Source: Zarea fungicola (taxonomy: Eukaryota; Ascomycota; Sordariomycetes; Hypocreales; Cordycipitaceae). Taken from it: a stretch of DNA of 64,000 nt. How positions within the stretch are numbered: the stretch's first letter is position 1; the number at the start of each line of letters is the position of its first letter. A program made the translations under genes and the position numbers. The stretch spans positions 214,807 through 278,806 of the forward strand of contig FWCC01000141.1 of the NCBI GenBank assembly GCA_900169235.1, given 5' to 3'. Below, piece by piece: positions 32,843-42,967 of this stretch. The notes beneath the pieces were generated by a model, which searched no databases, had not been told where the DNA came from, and worked only from the letters and a program-made list of their open reading frames with translations.

Positions 32843-34096
32843 CCCAATGGCCTTTTAATTTTCTTCTCATCATCGGGGGCCACCCAAAGCTGGTTGGGTG
32901 CATGAAGCCAAAGCGATTGATTTACCGTGCAATGGCACCTCTAATCGTTCTATGAGTAGTGAATTTGCAACTAGTGACCTGCTGCACCAGTCCTACGCCG
33001 ATTGCTCTATCGACTTTGACCGGATCATATCTAACGCAATGGCCCTATAATATGTAGCCACAACTGAACTAGTAATTAGATTAACTGTTTTATTAAGCTA
33101 AGTAACACCGGCCCATCATGACCATGTTCTCATCCGCATTGGTATACCTAAATCAGTTAGCTGGTGGAGGTCAGTGGAGTTCCGGGCGGCCCGACTACAC
33201 GGCACATACACCACATGTAGGCACAAGAATTTGTTCGTCGAGCGGTTAGCGGGATCCTAGTCACTCTTACGAGATGATGCCTCTGTTGGGAAGCGGTTCC
33301 CCTCGTCGTGGCCCTGCCGCGAACGGCCGAGGATCTACGAAACGAACCCCGAAACGATGTTGACGCGGCACGTAATGGATACCGAATCAACCAATTAAAG
33401 CCTAGAGGACTAAGGTATACGCTACCAAAAGACTAAGATGCTTACTATTCTGTCAGAACTGTCACCTTGGCCTTAAAAATAACCTTCTTTTTGAAGTCAA
33501 ATTTAAGCCAACTCAGTATCTCCAACAACGTAAAAACAATCACCACTGTATCAATTTAACACGAAAAAGGCAGAAGAGCAATCGGTTCACCCGCCTAAAC
33601 ACCACTTTATGACGCTACTGAAATAAACTCTCCGCACCGCCACCACTCAAGCCAAGTATCGTCGCCAAGAATTCCCATAGTATTCAATTTCATGCCCCTG
33701 CATGATACCTATCGGCCGGGCGTAGCAGTGTACGCCACTCATACTACTTAATTGAGGATCGAAACAAATGCCGCCCACTAACTAATTATCCGGAGCGGTT
33801 CTAGAAGCGTCCTGGACCTATTTGTCAGACAATCACCGCTAACAGACATCATCAAACCGATACTCTTGGCTGTGAGAACATCTGCCGCGTTACATGGTCT
33901 GACCAGCTAGGCAGTGGACCAGTGGATGGCGAGCTGAATATGCAATAATCAAAGACTTTTCAAAGCGTACTGTTAAACTATAAAGTATATCAAATGCGCC
34001 GTTTCACTGTAAGAGCACTTAAAAAGCACAGCAGCACTTACAATTACATTTTCAAATTATACACACTCGTCTTTTACTTAATCCTCTACCATCAGC
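32843..34096. other. intergenic region with promoter of the secreted pro-protein
   Basis: About 1.25 kb with no supported gene. A TATAAA element at 33979-33984 lies about 115 bp upstream of the next ATG. A short tRNA-Glu-like D-arm sequence (TCGTCGAGCGGTTAG) at about 33236 has no matching remainder of a tRNA. Confidence 0.4.
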
Positions 34097-35222
34097 ATGA
34101 AGTGGCTCTCTCTCGCCGTAGTGCTGCTTGCTCGGCTCGGAACTGCGGCTCCAGCAGCATCAAGCGTCTATGTCCGCTTTGAGCTGATTAGGGAGTCTTC
34201 TGAAATATCGTTGACTATTGTCGACGCAGCTACCAAGAAAGCGCTTGGCAGGTCCTGCTCCGCCAAGCTTGACAGCGGAAAGTTCGCAAACTGGCCTGTT
34301 TCCATCAACCTGGATACCAGCGGACAAGGCAACATCACCTTGGGCACCAATACCCAGCCGATGGAATACAATCTGGAGCCAGCTGCTAGCGTATCCTGTG
34401 ATAGCATCTCTGATGAGAAGGCAGTTTTCATTTCTTGTAAGGTTTCTGTGCCAGCAGGCGTAGATCTTACGCCTGCGGAGGATATTGAGACTAGTAAATG
34501 TCTCTCAGACGAACGTGCTTCTCTGGCCACGGTGGCGGATGCCATGGCCGCAGGAGGCAACGCCGACGGCCCCCCTATTCATGCTCCCACTGGCAAGGTC
34601 GACGGCGCTGTAAACTCTACAGACATTGATATCAATGGCAAGAGGCAGACCAACCCATGCTCGCAGTGGACGCCAGACGTGCGACGCATTGGCGACGGTG
34701 ACCCATGGCAGCACCACCTCTATACGCAATTGAGTGTATGTGAATCCCCCCGCAAAGGAAACCCCTACCCTTCTCGTCCTCATACCGGTCATTAAAAGCT
34801 TAAAACGAATAAATGTACTAACACGCTCTTAGGAACCCACCACCTGCGATGGCAGGAACCCCTGCTCAGCCACCTTCACCGAAAGCAGGGGCTGGTCCTT
34901 TGGCGCCAACATCAACGGCGCGGCGAAGTGGATCAGCGGCGGCTTCTCCGTGGCGTATAGCGTGACCTCGGGCAATTCCTACTCATGCAACGGCGGTGGA
35001 AGGGACACCGTCTGCGTTTGGTACGACCAGGCATTTACCGAATACAAGGTCGTCTCCGGCTCACGCAATGGGTGCGGGACGTTCTCGCCTAGCTTTAACA
35101 CTAAGATCTCATCGCCTAATCAGAATAACCGCGGCGGAAAGATGTACTGTGTTTCAGGTGGACACTGTCGTGGCAAGAGTGATAGATACTGGCAGCTCTA
35201 CACCCGCCGTGGCGGCCCCTAG
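34097..35222 (+). CDS. secreted pro-protein with Lys-Arg processing site, 342 residues
   Basis: Exons 34097-34735 and 34833-35222 join in phase 0. The intron begins GTATGT, contains a CTAAC branch site and ends TTAG. A signal peptide of about 18 residues ends at TAA-P. The first part (to about 190) has few cysteines. Then comes a GKRQ dibasic site near residue 190 where a Kex2-type protease could cut. The C-terminal part, about 150 residues, is rich in Gly, Ser, Asn and Tyr with regularly spaced cysteines (PCSATFTES, SCNGGG, VCVWYD, GCGTFS, YCVSGGHCRGK). The pro-region/mature-domain layout suggests a secreted disulfide-rich protein activated by cleavage. No family was recognised. Confidence 0.8.
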
Positions 35223-37417
35223 ATTTTTAGGCTCCCGTCGCAATGGTTCGGAGTGGTCTTTATTTCAGTTTGGGTCATATACTCTCCCATCTAGGGTTGT
35301 AGATGGCTAAAAAACTAAGGATTGATTAAACCGTTTCGCTTGCCCTTAGCCTTCAGTTACCATCATCAGCAGTGTCTACTGTTGTTACGACGTGGCAGTG
35401 GTTTATTTTTGTGGGAAACTTCCACTTTAACTTCTATTCTTATTTTATCTAAATATTCATAAATGATACATTTTTGCAACGCCGGCTCCGATTATTAGTC
35501 AGAGTTAAAGATGCCAACACATGCTAGACTACTGCTCGTCTCATATGCTATAGTACAAGATAGTTTCATGAGCAGAAGGGGATTATGATAGCAGCTTTAC
35601 ATGCAATAGGTATTATTTGATGAAAATGAGGAAATAATCTGGAAACCCAAAGTTTGGGGGCGGCACATGTAGGTGTTGATCACTGATACTGCTGTACTGG
35701 CTCACATCAGATCAAATATGGGGTTGAAAACTGATTTCTAGGCAAGTCTCTTGAACGTAGCAAAGCTTCTAGTATTTAATATGTAATTTTCGCTTCCTCG
35801 CGAGAGGAGGCGTACGAGGGAGAGGTCTGATTGACCAGAATCGCTGTATTACCCTACTTTTCAACACCACCACTTGTCACTGCTGGTCTACATCAAGAGG
35901 CTTACGCTGTACCTGCTATCACGTGCACACGCGCCGTTCCTGTATTTAGCCAGATTCCTACAGGCTCCCAATTGTAGATCTTTGAGCTACGTCTTGTAAA
36001 TAGAGCCTGCCCTGCCTGAACAGTGCCTATCCGTAGCAATAGATCTAACTCAACCTACCTGGATGCTCTCCGTCCTACCTGCCGTCCTCTGACCCTGACA
36101 CCACTTTTAGTAATAATTAACGCCTAGCCTAGCACATAATAAGAATTAATATTTATATAAATAGACCAAAACGAGGAATTCCTTACAAAAACCTTAATAA
36201 CCTATACCTAATACTAATTAGTACTATTAGGTATAAACTTAGTAAGGTAACTAAAAGAGATAAGAATTTTTCTTATTTTTTACTATAAGCTTATTATAGA
36301 AAAGTTTTCATACTAACTATTATACTAGGGTAGGAATACTACGTCTATTAACCTTAACCAAGTTAAGGTCATTATTAATGAGAACAGCTAGGTACCAGGT
36401 AGGCTAGTAACTATACTGCCAACACACATAACTTCTAAATTTGTGATTTTAGGTAGGAGGGGTCCTAGGATGACTTATATAAAGTGGATTGAGGCGTTAT
36501 TTCTTTTCTATATGAGTTGATACTTAGATCAGTGATGAGGCACTCCATTTTGAACACTTGTTTTATATTTTCCTTGTTGCTTAGACGACCGTGATTTGAC
36601 ACATGCCTTGCTGGTCTACCTATGCTCCGCGCTATTTCTCGATACCTATTGCCTTGTGCACACATTGGCAGCACAATGCCGATCATTCTGTAGTTCTTTG
36701 CTTTGGCAAGACGAACCAGAGGCGCGTCGGCAAACAAAAGATCAGCCAAAAAAATGATCGCCAAACAAAAAGAGGCAATGTCTCTCGTGTTTCTGCTCAC
36801 ACAGAGCTGGTGGAAACGAGTCAACAACTTCATAACCAACTGCTCGGTTTTAGTGGCGATTATTTGCATCTTTTCCGAGAAATAATATAGAAGCATTAGG
36901 TGCACGTTTACACTAAAAGGTAAAAGTGCATTAATAGAATTTGGAGGTCCTTTACAGCAAAACTAAAAGAGCCTTTAACCTAAAATAAATAAATTTTAGT
37001 AAATAATATTTAATTGGCCAAGATGCAAGCAAGTATTTATCTTTATTTTATCATTGTGCGCGAAATCACATTCAGGTCTACTATCTCTTTAAATTCGTGA
37101 ACGCTACAAAGCTAAAAAGCGGTGTTTAAATGTAGATGGTTTATATCTGTGGTCGTATGTATTAGAAGTCGATCTAAATCACTTGATATCCGACACGGTG
37201 CGTGATATCGGGTTACATGGTATGTCGTAGTGCGACAACTCGTTTAGGGTTTGGAGTTTCCAATTTTATATCTAAATGCCATTGATACTCGCGATTGAAA
37301 CCCGCCAGCGATCGGCCGAGCTTAAACTCCAGTAGAGAACTCCATACAACGATCGAGGCTTCCCACACCGCGTGATCCTCCACCTCAGCCCTGCTAGTCG
37401 GACGCGAATCGTTCGAG
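35223..37417. other. AT-rich, gene-poor region (probable mutated mobile-element DNA)
   Basis: About 2.2 kb. At 36120-36420 it is very AT-rich with many TA and TAA steps, resembling DNA altered by repeat-induced point mutation. The open frames here (for example 36465-36905 on minus and overlapping plus frames) are AT-biased and show no domain. The right end contains the 3' region of the micro-exon gene. Confidence 0.45.
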
Positions 37418-38478
37418 TTACTGTAACAAGCCATCCATATCAACAATGTTATTCATAGCAGCTATGGCAGTCAAATACTTACACACTATAATTATTAGCT
37501 ACGTTAGCATACCACGGCGAGAGATTTGTTTCGACACAGGGCAAAGCACTTACCTCCTAGAGTCACAGGAATATATTAGCAATTTACAAGTTTGTCAAAC
37601 ATCTCCTATCAAGAAATAAATAGATAGATACTTACGCACTATAATAGTGAGTTGTGTTAGTACCCTTGAATCAATCGACTGCTAAAGGTTGCGGTCTATA
37701 CTTACAGTCTGCGGATATTGCATATGTAAATATTACGATTATATAGCTTTTATCGGTAATAAAAGGTCTAATACTTACGCACTATAAGTACTATTGTATT
37801 AGCGACATTTCTAGTCTAATAATATTGGCCTTAATAGGAAAAATACTTACACACTGTATAACATTATATTAGGTCGTCAAATACAGGTGAGAGTTGTCAT
37901 ATATAATGGGAGAGGTACGTACACCAAACTAGTTGGTTTGTTAGCGACCCAGTGCTTAATTAACGTCGCAGTATAATTGAAACTTACGCGAGGCTGAGCA
38001 GATGATTGATATTAGCATACCCAAAGTCATGGCCGGATAGACATATGGATAGCTTACATTCTAAAATGCCGAAATATATAAATGCATTGCCAGTGGGAGC
38101 CGCGTCGTAACAGATGGCAGAAAAACTTACACACTGTCAAAAAAAACCCATTCATGTATAAGCTTCTATATCCTATTAATCATAGTCAAGTACAACCTAC
38201 GTCCTGTTTGTTTCACTTAGCAGAGTATTCATACAGATGACAGGATTCTTACTCACACACTGTTGCAGTGGATATTAGCTAATCAAGCATCACGCCAATT
38301 CTTGCAATAAATTAAGTACAAACCATCTAATTAGCAACACAGTTAAAACCTCGTAAATAGCGAGCACAAATCAGTAACCAGTACTTACGCGAGCTTCTAG
38401 AGGATCAAACCACTTGTTCACCGGGCTGGCTGCAACCACAGCCACGAGAACGGTCATGATCATTATTTCAAACTTCAT
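37418..38478 (-). CDS. secreted Cys-rich peptide gene built from 3- and 6-nt micro-exons
   Basis: Exon 1 (38389-38478) encodes 30 residues: a hydrophobic signal peptide, then SPVNKWFDPLEAR. It ends in phase 0 at GTAAGT. Leftward, splice acceptors are followed at once by 3 or 6 nt and another donor: TGT 38257-38259 (Cys), GAC 38201-38203 (Asp), TGT 38131-38133 (Cys), AAT 38058-38060 (Asn), CCTCGC 37988-37993 (Pro-Arg), TTTGGT 37923-37928 (Phe-Gly), TGT 37851-37853 (Cys), TGC 37779-37781 (Cys), ACT 37706-37708 (Thr), TGC 37636-37638 (Cys), GAG 37554-37556 (Glu), TGT 37483-37485 (Cys), then TAA at 37418-37420. An optional ATG at 38324-38326 has a weak donor. Introns are 53-79 nt, most with CTAAT/CTAAC-type branch sites and GTAAGT donors. 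The 44-45-residue product would carry six cysteines in its last 14 residues. The weakest exons are AAT and the optional ATG. The function is unknown. Confidence 0.72.
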
Positions 38479-38665
38479 TTTGGTCGTTGATAGAGGTTCT
38501 GTCGCTGTCAGGCGTATTGAAGTGATTAAATCAATGTTACATATCAATAGAGCCTCCAACAAGCGTCTTAAGTAGCTTATACAATAACCAATACCCCGCC
38601 TCAGCGCTGATCAAGGCACTACTACCTGCTATTTGCAGTTAGATAATTCGTGTATTTTTTGCATA

Positions 38666-38675
38666 TATTTATATA
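38666..38675 (-). promoter_or_regulatory. TATA element upstream of the micro-exon gene
   Basis: TATATAAATA on the minus strand, about 190 bp upstream of the ATG at 38478. The ATG context on the minus strand, ACCAAAATG, is a good fungal start context and supports this start. Confidence 0.5.
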
Positions 38676-40216
38676 CGAGCTACCGGAAACCTCAAGCTGA
38701 CCCGGCTACAACGGCACTCGTCTCAAACTTCGGGCTGACTTGGGCACGAAGGCTCTCTAAACGTATGCAGGCCTTCTCGGATCTCCACTACTAGTAGGAA
38801 ATAGATTGTCAATGTTATCAAAGCTGAAATGCGGGGGTTCTCTGGATGCTGGTATGGCGCTAGCGTGACCTGCCATAGGTGGCTATTGCTCGAATGGTCA
38901 GACACATAGTCCCATTCTAGTAGCTCGTACGGGAGAATGAAACATCTAGGTGTCATCTCCTTGTATAAACCACACAAGTCTCCATATTTGCATCGCGAAA
39001 CATTTCGGGAACTCGGCCAGCAGTTCACCTTTTGAAATTGTACCAATCTCGGCCCGAGCCAAACCATAAACGTAGTCTGTGCCTTACATCCATAACTTCT
39101 GCAGACGTTCCAATGACAACCGATTGTGTAGCGTCACTAAAGTCCAGAAGTATTTATATAACACAACATACAATGTCTTGCCCGCTTTCTGTAATTGTGT
39201 AATAAGAAATTGATGCGCACCTCTGGGTAGACCAGTCTATGTTTAGTCAGTCTTAGTCGTCGAGCGGTCAAAATTACCCGACCCAGTCGTCAGGTGAACC
39301 TGCTCTCGCTTGGATACATAAATCGATCGATATGCTAGTGGGGGAGCTAGATAAATCAAAACAGCGAGCAAAGACATAGGTTTACGCCGACCAATTACGT
39401 TCTTCTGTTCTGCCTCAGCTCGCTTGGGCATTCGACGGGGTCTCAGTGGCGGGCAACCCCGGAGCGGCAGCCCGATCATCGGGCTGTGGGCCTAGCACCT
39501 ACCCGGCAATAGTAGCAAGCCACAAGTTTCAATACAAAAATGAGTGATAGTGGTTTATTTATACAGCCCTTTACTTAACCCTTTTACAGCATATCTTATG
39601 CATTATTTATATAAGTAAAAGGATAGGATAACTAATCAGAGAAGGCCATGGTTTCCTAAGAGCCCTAGTCTTAACTGTTACCACTCTGGCGCTTGTCAGC
39701 TTTCGGAAAGGACGGTTATGCCGGCCACGACTGCACTCACGGGTCGGTCGACTTTACGCCGATTGATACTGTTGCGTTGCATTACATGCCTACATTGGGT
39801 CTCTCGTAAGTATTAAAACTGAAACTTAGAGTCGAAGGGGATCCTTCGCTTTCACGTGGCCACAGGTTCCATATAATCGCTGCATCGACCACATGAAAGG
39901 AGATGCTGACAGGCTGGACACATTCGATCCTTGCAATTCAACCTAGGATGTCGCAAATGTGCATCGTCGAACCGAAACTGGTGCTTCGTATAGATTCCAT
40001 GTCTTTTAGTTATAGAATCTTACATTTATTATAAATAGCTTCGCCATTTCTTCTTGACAGACAATACTTGTCTATAAAGTCCCTCCAATCCTCCCAGACA
40101 AGGAACCTCTCTAGCAATAAAAGCAACATTATTTCAAGAATATTCTCGAAGCAAACCTTGTAAGTTTACCTCTGCGGCATGTTATGTAAGACCATGCTGA
40201 CTCCTGTCGCAGCATC
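38676..40216. other. intergenic region
   Basis: About 1.5 kb. A minus-strand open frame at 38723-39067 lacks recognisable features. A TATAAAG element near 40074 probably serves the next gene. Nothing else is supported. Confidence 0.4.
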
Positions 40217-40474
40217 ATGCAATTCTCTCTCGTCAACATGGCCACTACCCTCCTTTGGCTCTCTGCTACAGTTGAGGCGTCCAAGTGCTTTTGTAATGGA
40301 GGCACTGCCATCTCGAAGCAGGCTTGTGATAGAATTGGAAAGGACTACGGTTGTTTTGGGTGTGGCTATGCCGGATGCTGCGTTTTTCCAGGCCCCGATC
40401 ATGATGCATTCGTCAATGCGTGCAATGACTTGGGTACCGGCTTCCAAGGATGCGGCGAATGTGCCGAGTGTTGA
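40217..40474 (+). CDS. small secreted protein with eleven cysteines
   Basis: Single exon, 85 residues. A signal peptide of about 21 residues ends near VEA-SK. The remaining 64 residues include 11 cysteines (CFC, CFGC, GCC and a C-terminal CGECAEC). This dense framework, with an odd number of Cys, suggests a compact disulfide-stabilised fold, possibly with one free thiol or dimer. The ATG is about 140 bp downstream of a TATAAAG element. No known family was recognised. Confidence 0.75.
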   Translation: MQFSLVNMATTLLWLSATVEASKCFCNGGTAISKQACDRIGKDYGCFGCGYAGCCVFPGPDHDAFVNACNDLGTGFQGCGECAEC

Positions 40475-41498
40475 GATATCGGCAACCTGCAATGCAGATT
40501 TTATATTATACTTATTAAAGATAAGTCCTTTTACACTTAACTAAATAGGTCTTATAGTAAGTTTTAATTAATTTCTCTTCTTTAATGCTAAGGATATAGT
40601 ACTGTCGCTGCCTCTAATGGCAGCGCAGCAAATGCGGCTTTCTGATTAGTTAGAATGGGGAGTAGCCCTACATAATCTAGGCACCCTCTCTATAAGGAAG
40701 TGATCATCGCTATGATCACTTAGATAGCTTCAGACATCAACAATCAATACAGCATTGAGCAAATGACCTAGGTTCACCATTCCTAAAGGAATCCAACAAG
40801 TACTTACTTATAATAATGGCTTAATCGATGTAAGCCGTAGTTAGGGTATGCTCTAAAGCAAGTTATTAGATTATATTAAATAGTATACTTATAAGTATTA
40901 TTAAGAGATTAACTGTTAATAGAAGAACTATTTATTAGATTAATTATTTTATAAGGTATTTATATAAAAATCTTTTATATATATAATTATCAACACCTAT
41001 ATAACCCAGAATGTGGAAGTTCCAGGGTCCACAAGGTAAGCTCAGAGTACCAAGTCAGCCACTTATGGGAGATGAGGAAAATGCAGAGACCCCACTCTAG
41101 TTTGTAGAGTCATCTCAAATCGAAGCCTATTTAAGCAGGTGCAGCCGACGGAACCTTTTACGGGAAGTGGAGAGGATTTAGACGGTGCTTTACCGTAGTC
41201 TCTAGCAATCTGGCCCAAGCTCTTGAGCCTTTGCCGACGTCAGATAGAGATAATTGTATTACAGAATTACAAACCCCGCTCGAAATTCAGCCGCCCAACC
41301 AACCGGGACATGGCCTGGTTGTCTTCATTCGCATGCAGTTGGCCTTCCTTATTTGAAATAGCACGCCTGATCCACTAAATCGTAGAATGACCACCGGCGC
41401 CACGTATAAAATCGGTCATTTCTTTTCTCTGCTCTGGGAATCTAGTCCTCTGCATCGCTTGTTGCCCCTCTCGTTAATATCAAACAAACCAGTCAATT
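40475..41498. other. AT-rich intergenic region with a dispersed repeat
   Basis: About 1 kb. The part at 40480-41000 is AT-rich and includes repeat copy B at 40816-40932. The right end is the promoter of the HRI1-like gene. No gene was seen. Confidence 0.45.
40816..40932 (-). repeat. degraded dispersed repeat, copy B
   Basis: Inverted-orientation partner of 23766-23868. It is embedded in a longer AT-rich tract that may be the rest of the element. Shared blocks are listed at copy A. Confidence 0.5.
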
Positions 41499-42254
41499 AT
41501 GGGCACGCAAGCCATGGAAGTGCCATCGCAAGTCGTCCAACGCCTGAGCATTCGTTGGCTTCCTGACGAGCCGTTTGAAGATACTGCTACCGTTGCCCTC
41601 AACGTTGGGGGCTATTTTATCGACTTGCGTGTGACGATTGCAGATCAATCAATCCAATGGAGTCAAGCGGGAGAAAGAATTATATTGAAACAAGATCCTT
41701 GTAAGTCTGCCACCCAGTCGTATCGGAATAGTGATTCGTGGTCACGTACGTCGTGCTGACCTCTCTTCTCAGTCACTGTCCGTTGGACACACATCATAGA
41801 CTCCCTAGGCCTTACCGAGCCTGACGAGGCTCAAATCAAAAAGCTCCCGAATGGAGATGAACTCGAGAGCGGCGTCACGCCAGCGCCGCATAAGGACAAC
41901 ATCCCGACCGCCTTTGAAGAGGTGTGGAGAGATGTCACTACCAAGAAAACCCAATCTGAGCTGTCATGGATTCTTCAGAGCACTGATGGGAATACTTTTA
42001 TTGGAAAGGTTGGCAACATCTACGTCACAAATCGGAAGAGTGTTACAGGCTTTGCGGCACGGAGGGAGGATCGAGTTGATGCTACGGGTAATGATACGTG
42101 GAAGATTACCTTCCAGTCTGAGAATGGCACAGCGCTTCCAAGTGCGACACAGGCTGTTGCCGCCATTGACTCGCCAGGGCAGAGCTGGACCAATGGCCAA
42201 AATGTAGATATTGCTGGTGTGAACTATATATTCAGGGCAGTTAGCTCGAGTTGA
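41499..42254 (+). CDS. HRI1-family protein
   Basis: Exons 41499-41700 and 41773-42254 join in phase 1 to 227 residues, across an intron starting GTAAGT and ending CTCAG. The sequence matches the general shape of fungal HRI1 proteins: an N-terminal SIRWLPDEP and TVALNVGGYFIDLRV, a central TVRWTHIIDS, then EEVWRDV and a C-terminal beta-rich half ending IAGVNYIFRAV. HRI1 is a two-barrel, lipocalin-like protein first found as a casein-kinase-I (Hrr25) partner in yeast. Copies occur as accessory genes in filamentous fungi and their role there is unclear. Confidence 0.75.
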
Positions 42255-42967
42255 TTTTTTGTCGCTCTCATTTAATAAAAAACTACGCTGTTGAAGAGAG
42301 TGGTAACGTCTGGTAGCCATCCTAATCCGAGTCCAGCTGTGTTTCCCAGTAAGGGTACCCGCCAAAAATTTAACACAAGCTAGAGTTTCTAATCCGATGA
42401 AGATGGTCCCTGACCAAATTTTGGTATTGGACATTGCATAAACCGCGGGCAGGCGGATTTCCTTAGATACTGTAAAGGCTGGGGGTCACGCATCTGATCG
42501 GGACTCCCCATTTCAGAAATCAATGGGCAGCTTTTGGTTCGCTCGCCTTTACTTGGACTGCTCGGCGGTTGTGGGAGCGACTTTACAACATGTGACGTAG
42601 GGCACGCATTAAACTAACGTGTCGTGAAGACAATTGCGGCTCCAATGGCTCCATGATAAGTAGCGACATCCGAAAAGGCTGCAACCTTTTCGAGTGGTTT
42701 GATCAACAACCAAGTGAGAGTCGTTATGAGATTTGACCGAGGGGGTTGTCACCACACCGATTCAGACATCGTCGTTGAGGGTGAAATTGGGCCGAGCCGT
42801 TGCGATATATCTTTGACGTGAGTGGTCCCACGAGGAAATGTATCTGCTTCGAACAGTAGAACATCTACTGACCCCTCTGGTATTTGCGTGAAAGGCTGAG
42901 TCAATTTGCAAGAAAGTCTGCGTTCCCAGCGAGGAACTGAGATATCCTTACTCCTGTTTCGAAGCCG
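42255..42967. other. convergent spacer
   Basis: About 700 bp between the HRI1-like gene (+) and the Zn2Cys6 gene (-). No gene or repeat is supported. Confidence 0.4.

Noticed and set aside
33230..33290. tRNA-Glu-like sequence TCGTCGAGCGGTTAG, with a similar word near 39252
   Set aside because: Only the D-arm word matches; the remainder does not pair as a tRNA, and the two sites are otherwise unlike.
37213..37420. A long last coding exon downstream of the micro-exons (78-residue open frame)
   Set aside because: The acceptor at 37421-37423 puts TAA first in the phase inherited from the micro-exons; the longer frame is in another phase and is probably 3' UTR.
38253..38259. Reading the first micro-exon as 7 nt (TGTGTGA) before GTAAGA
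   Set aside because: It would break the frame and add a stop-like sequence; the 3-nt TGT with donor GTGAGT keeps phase 0 like all the others.
38723..39067. 114-codon minus-strand open frame
   Set aside because: No recognised motif and no convincing neighbouring exon; kept as non-coding.
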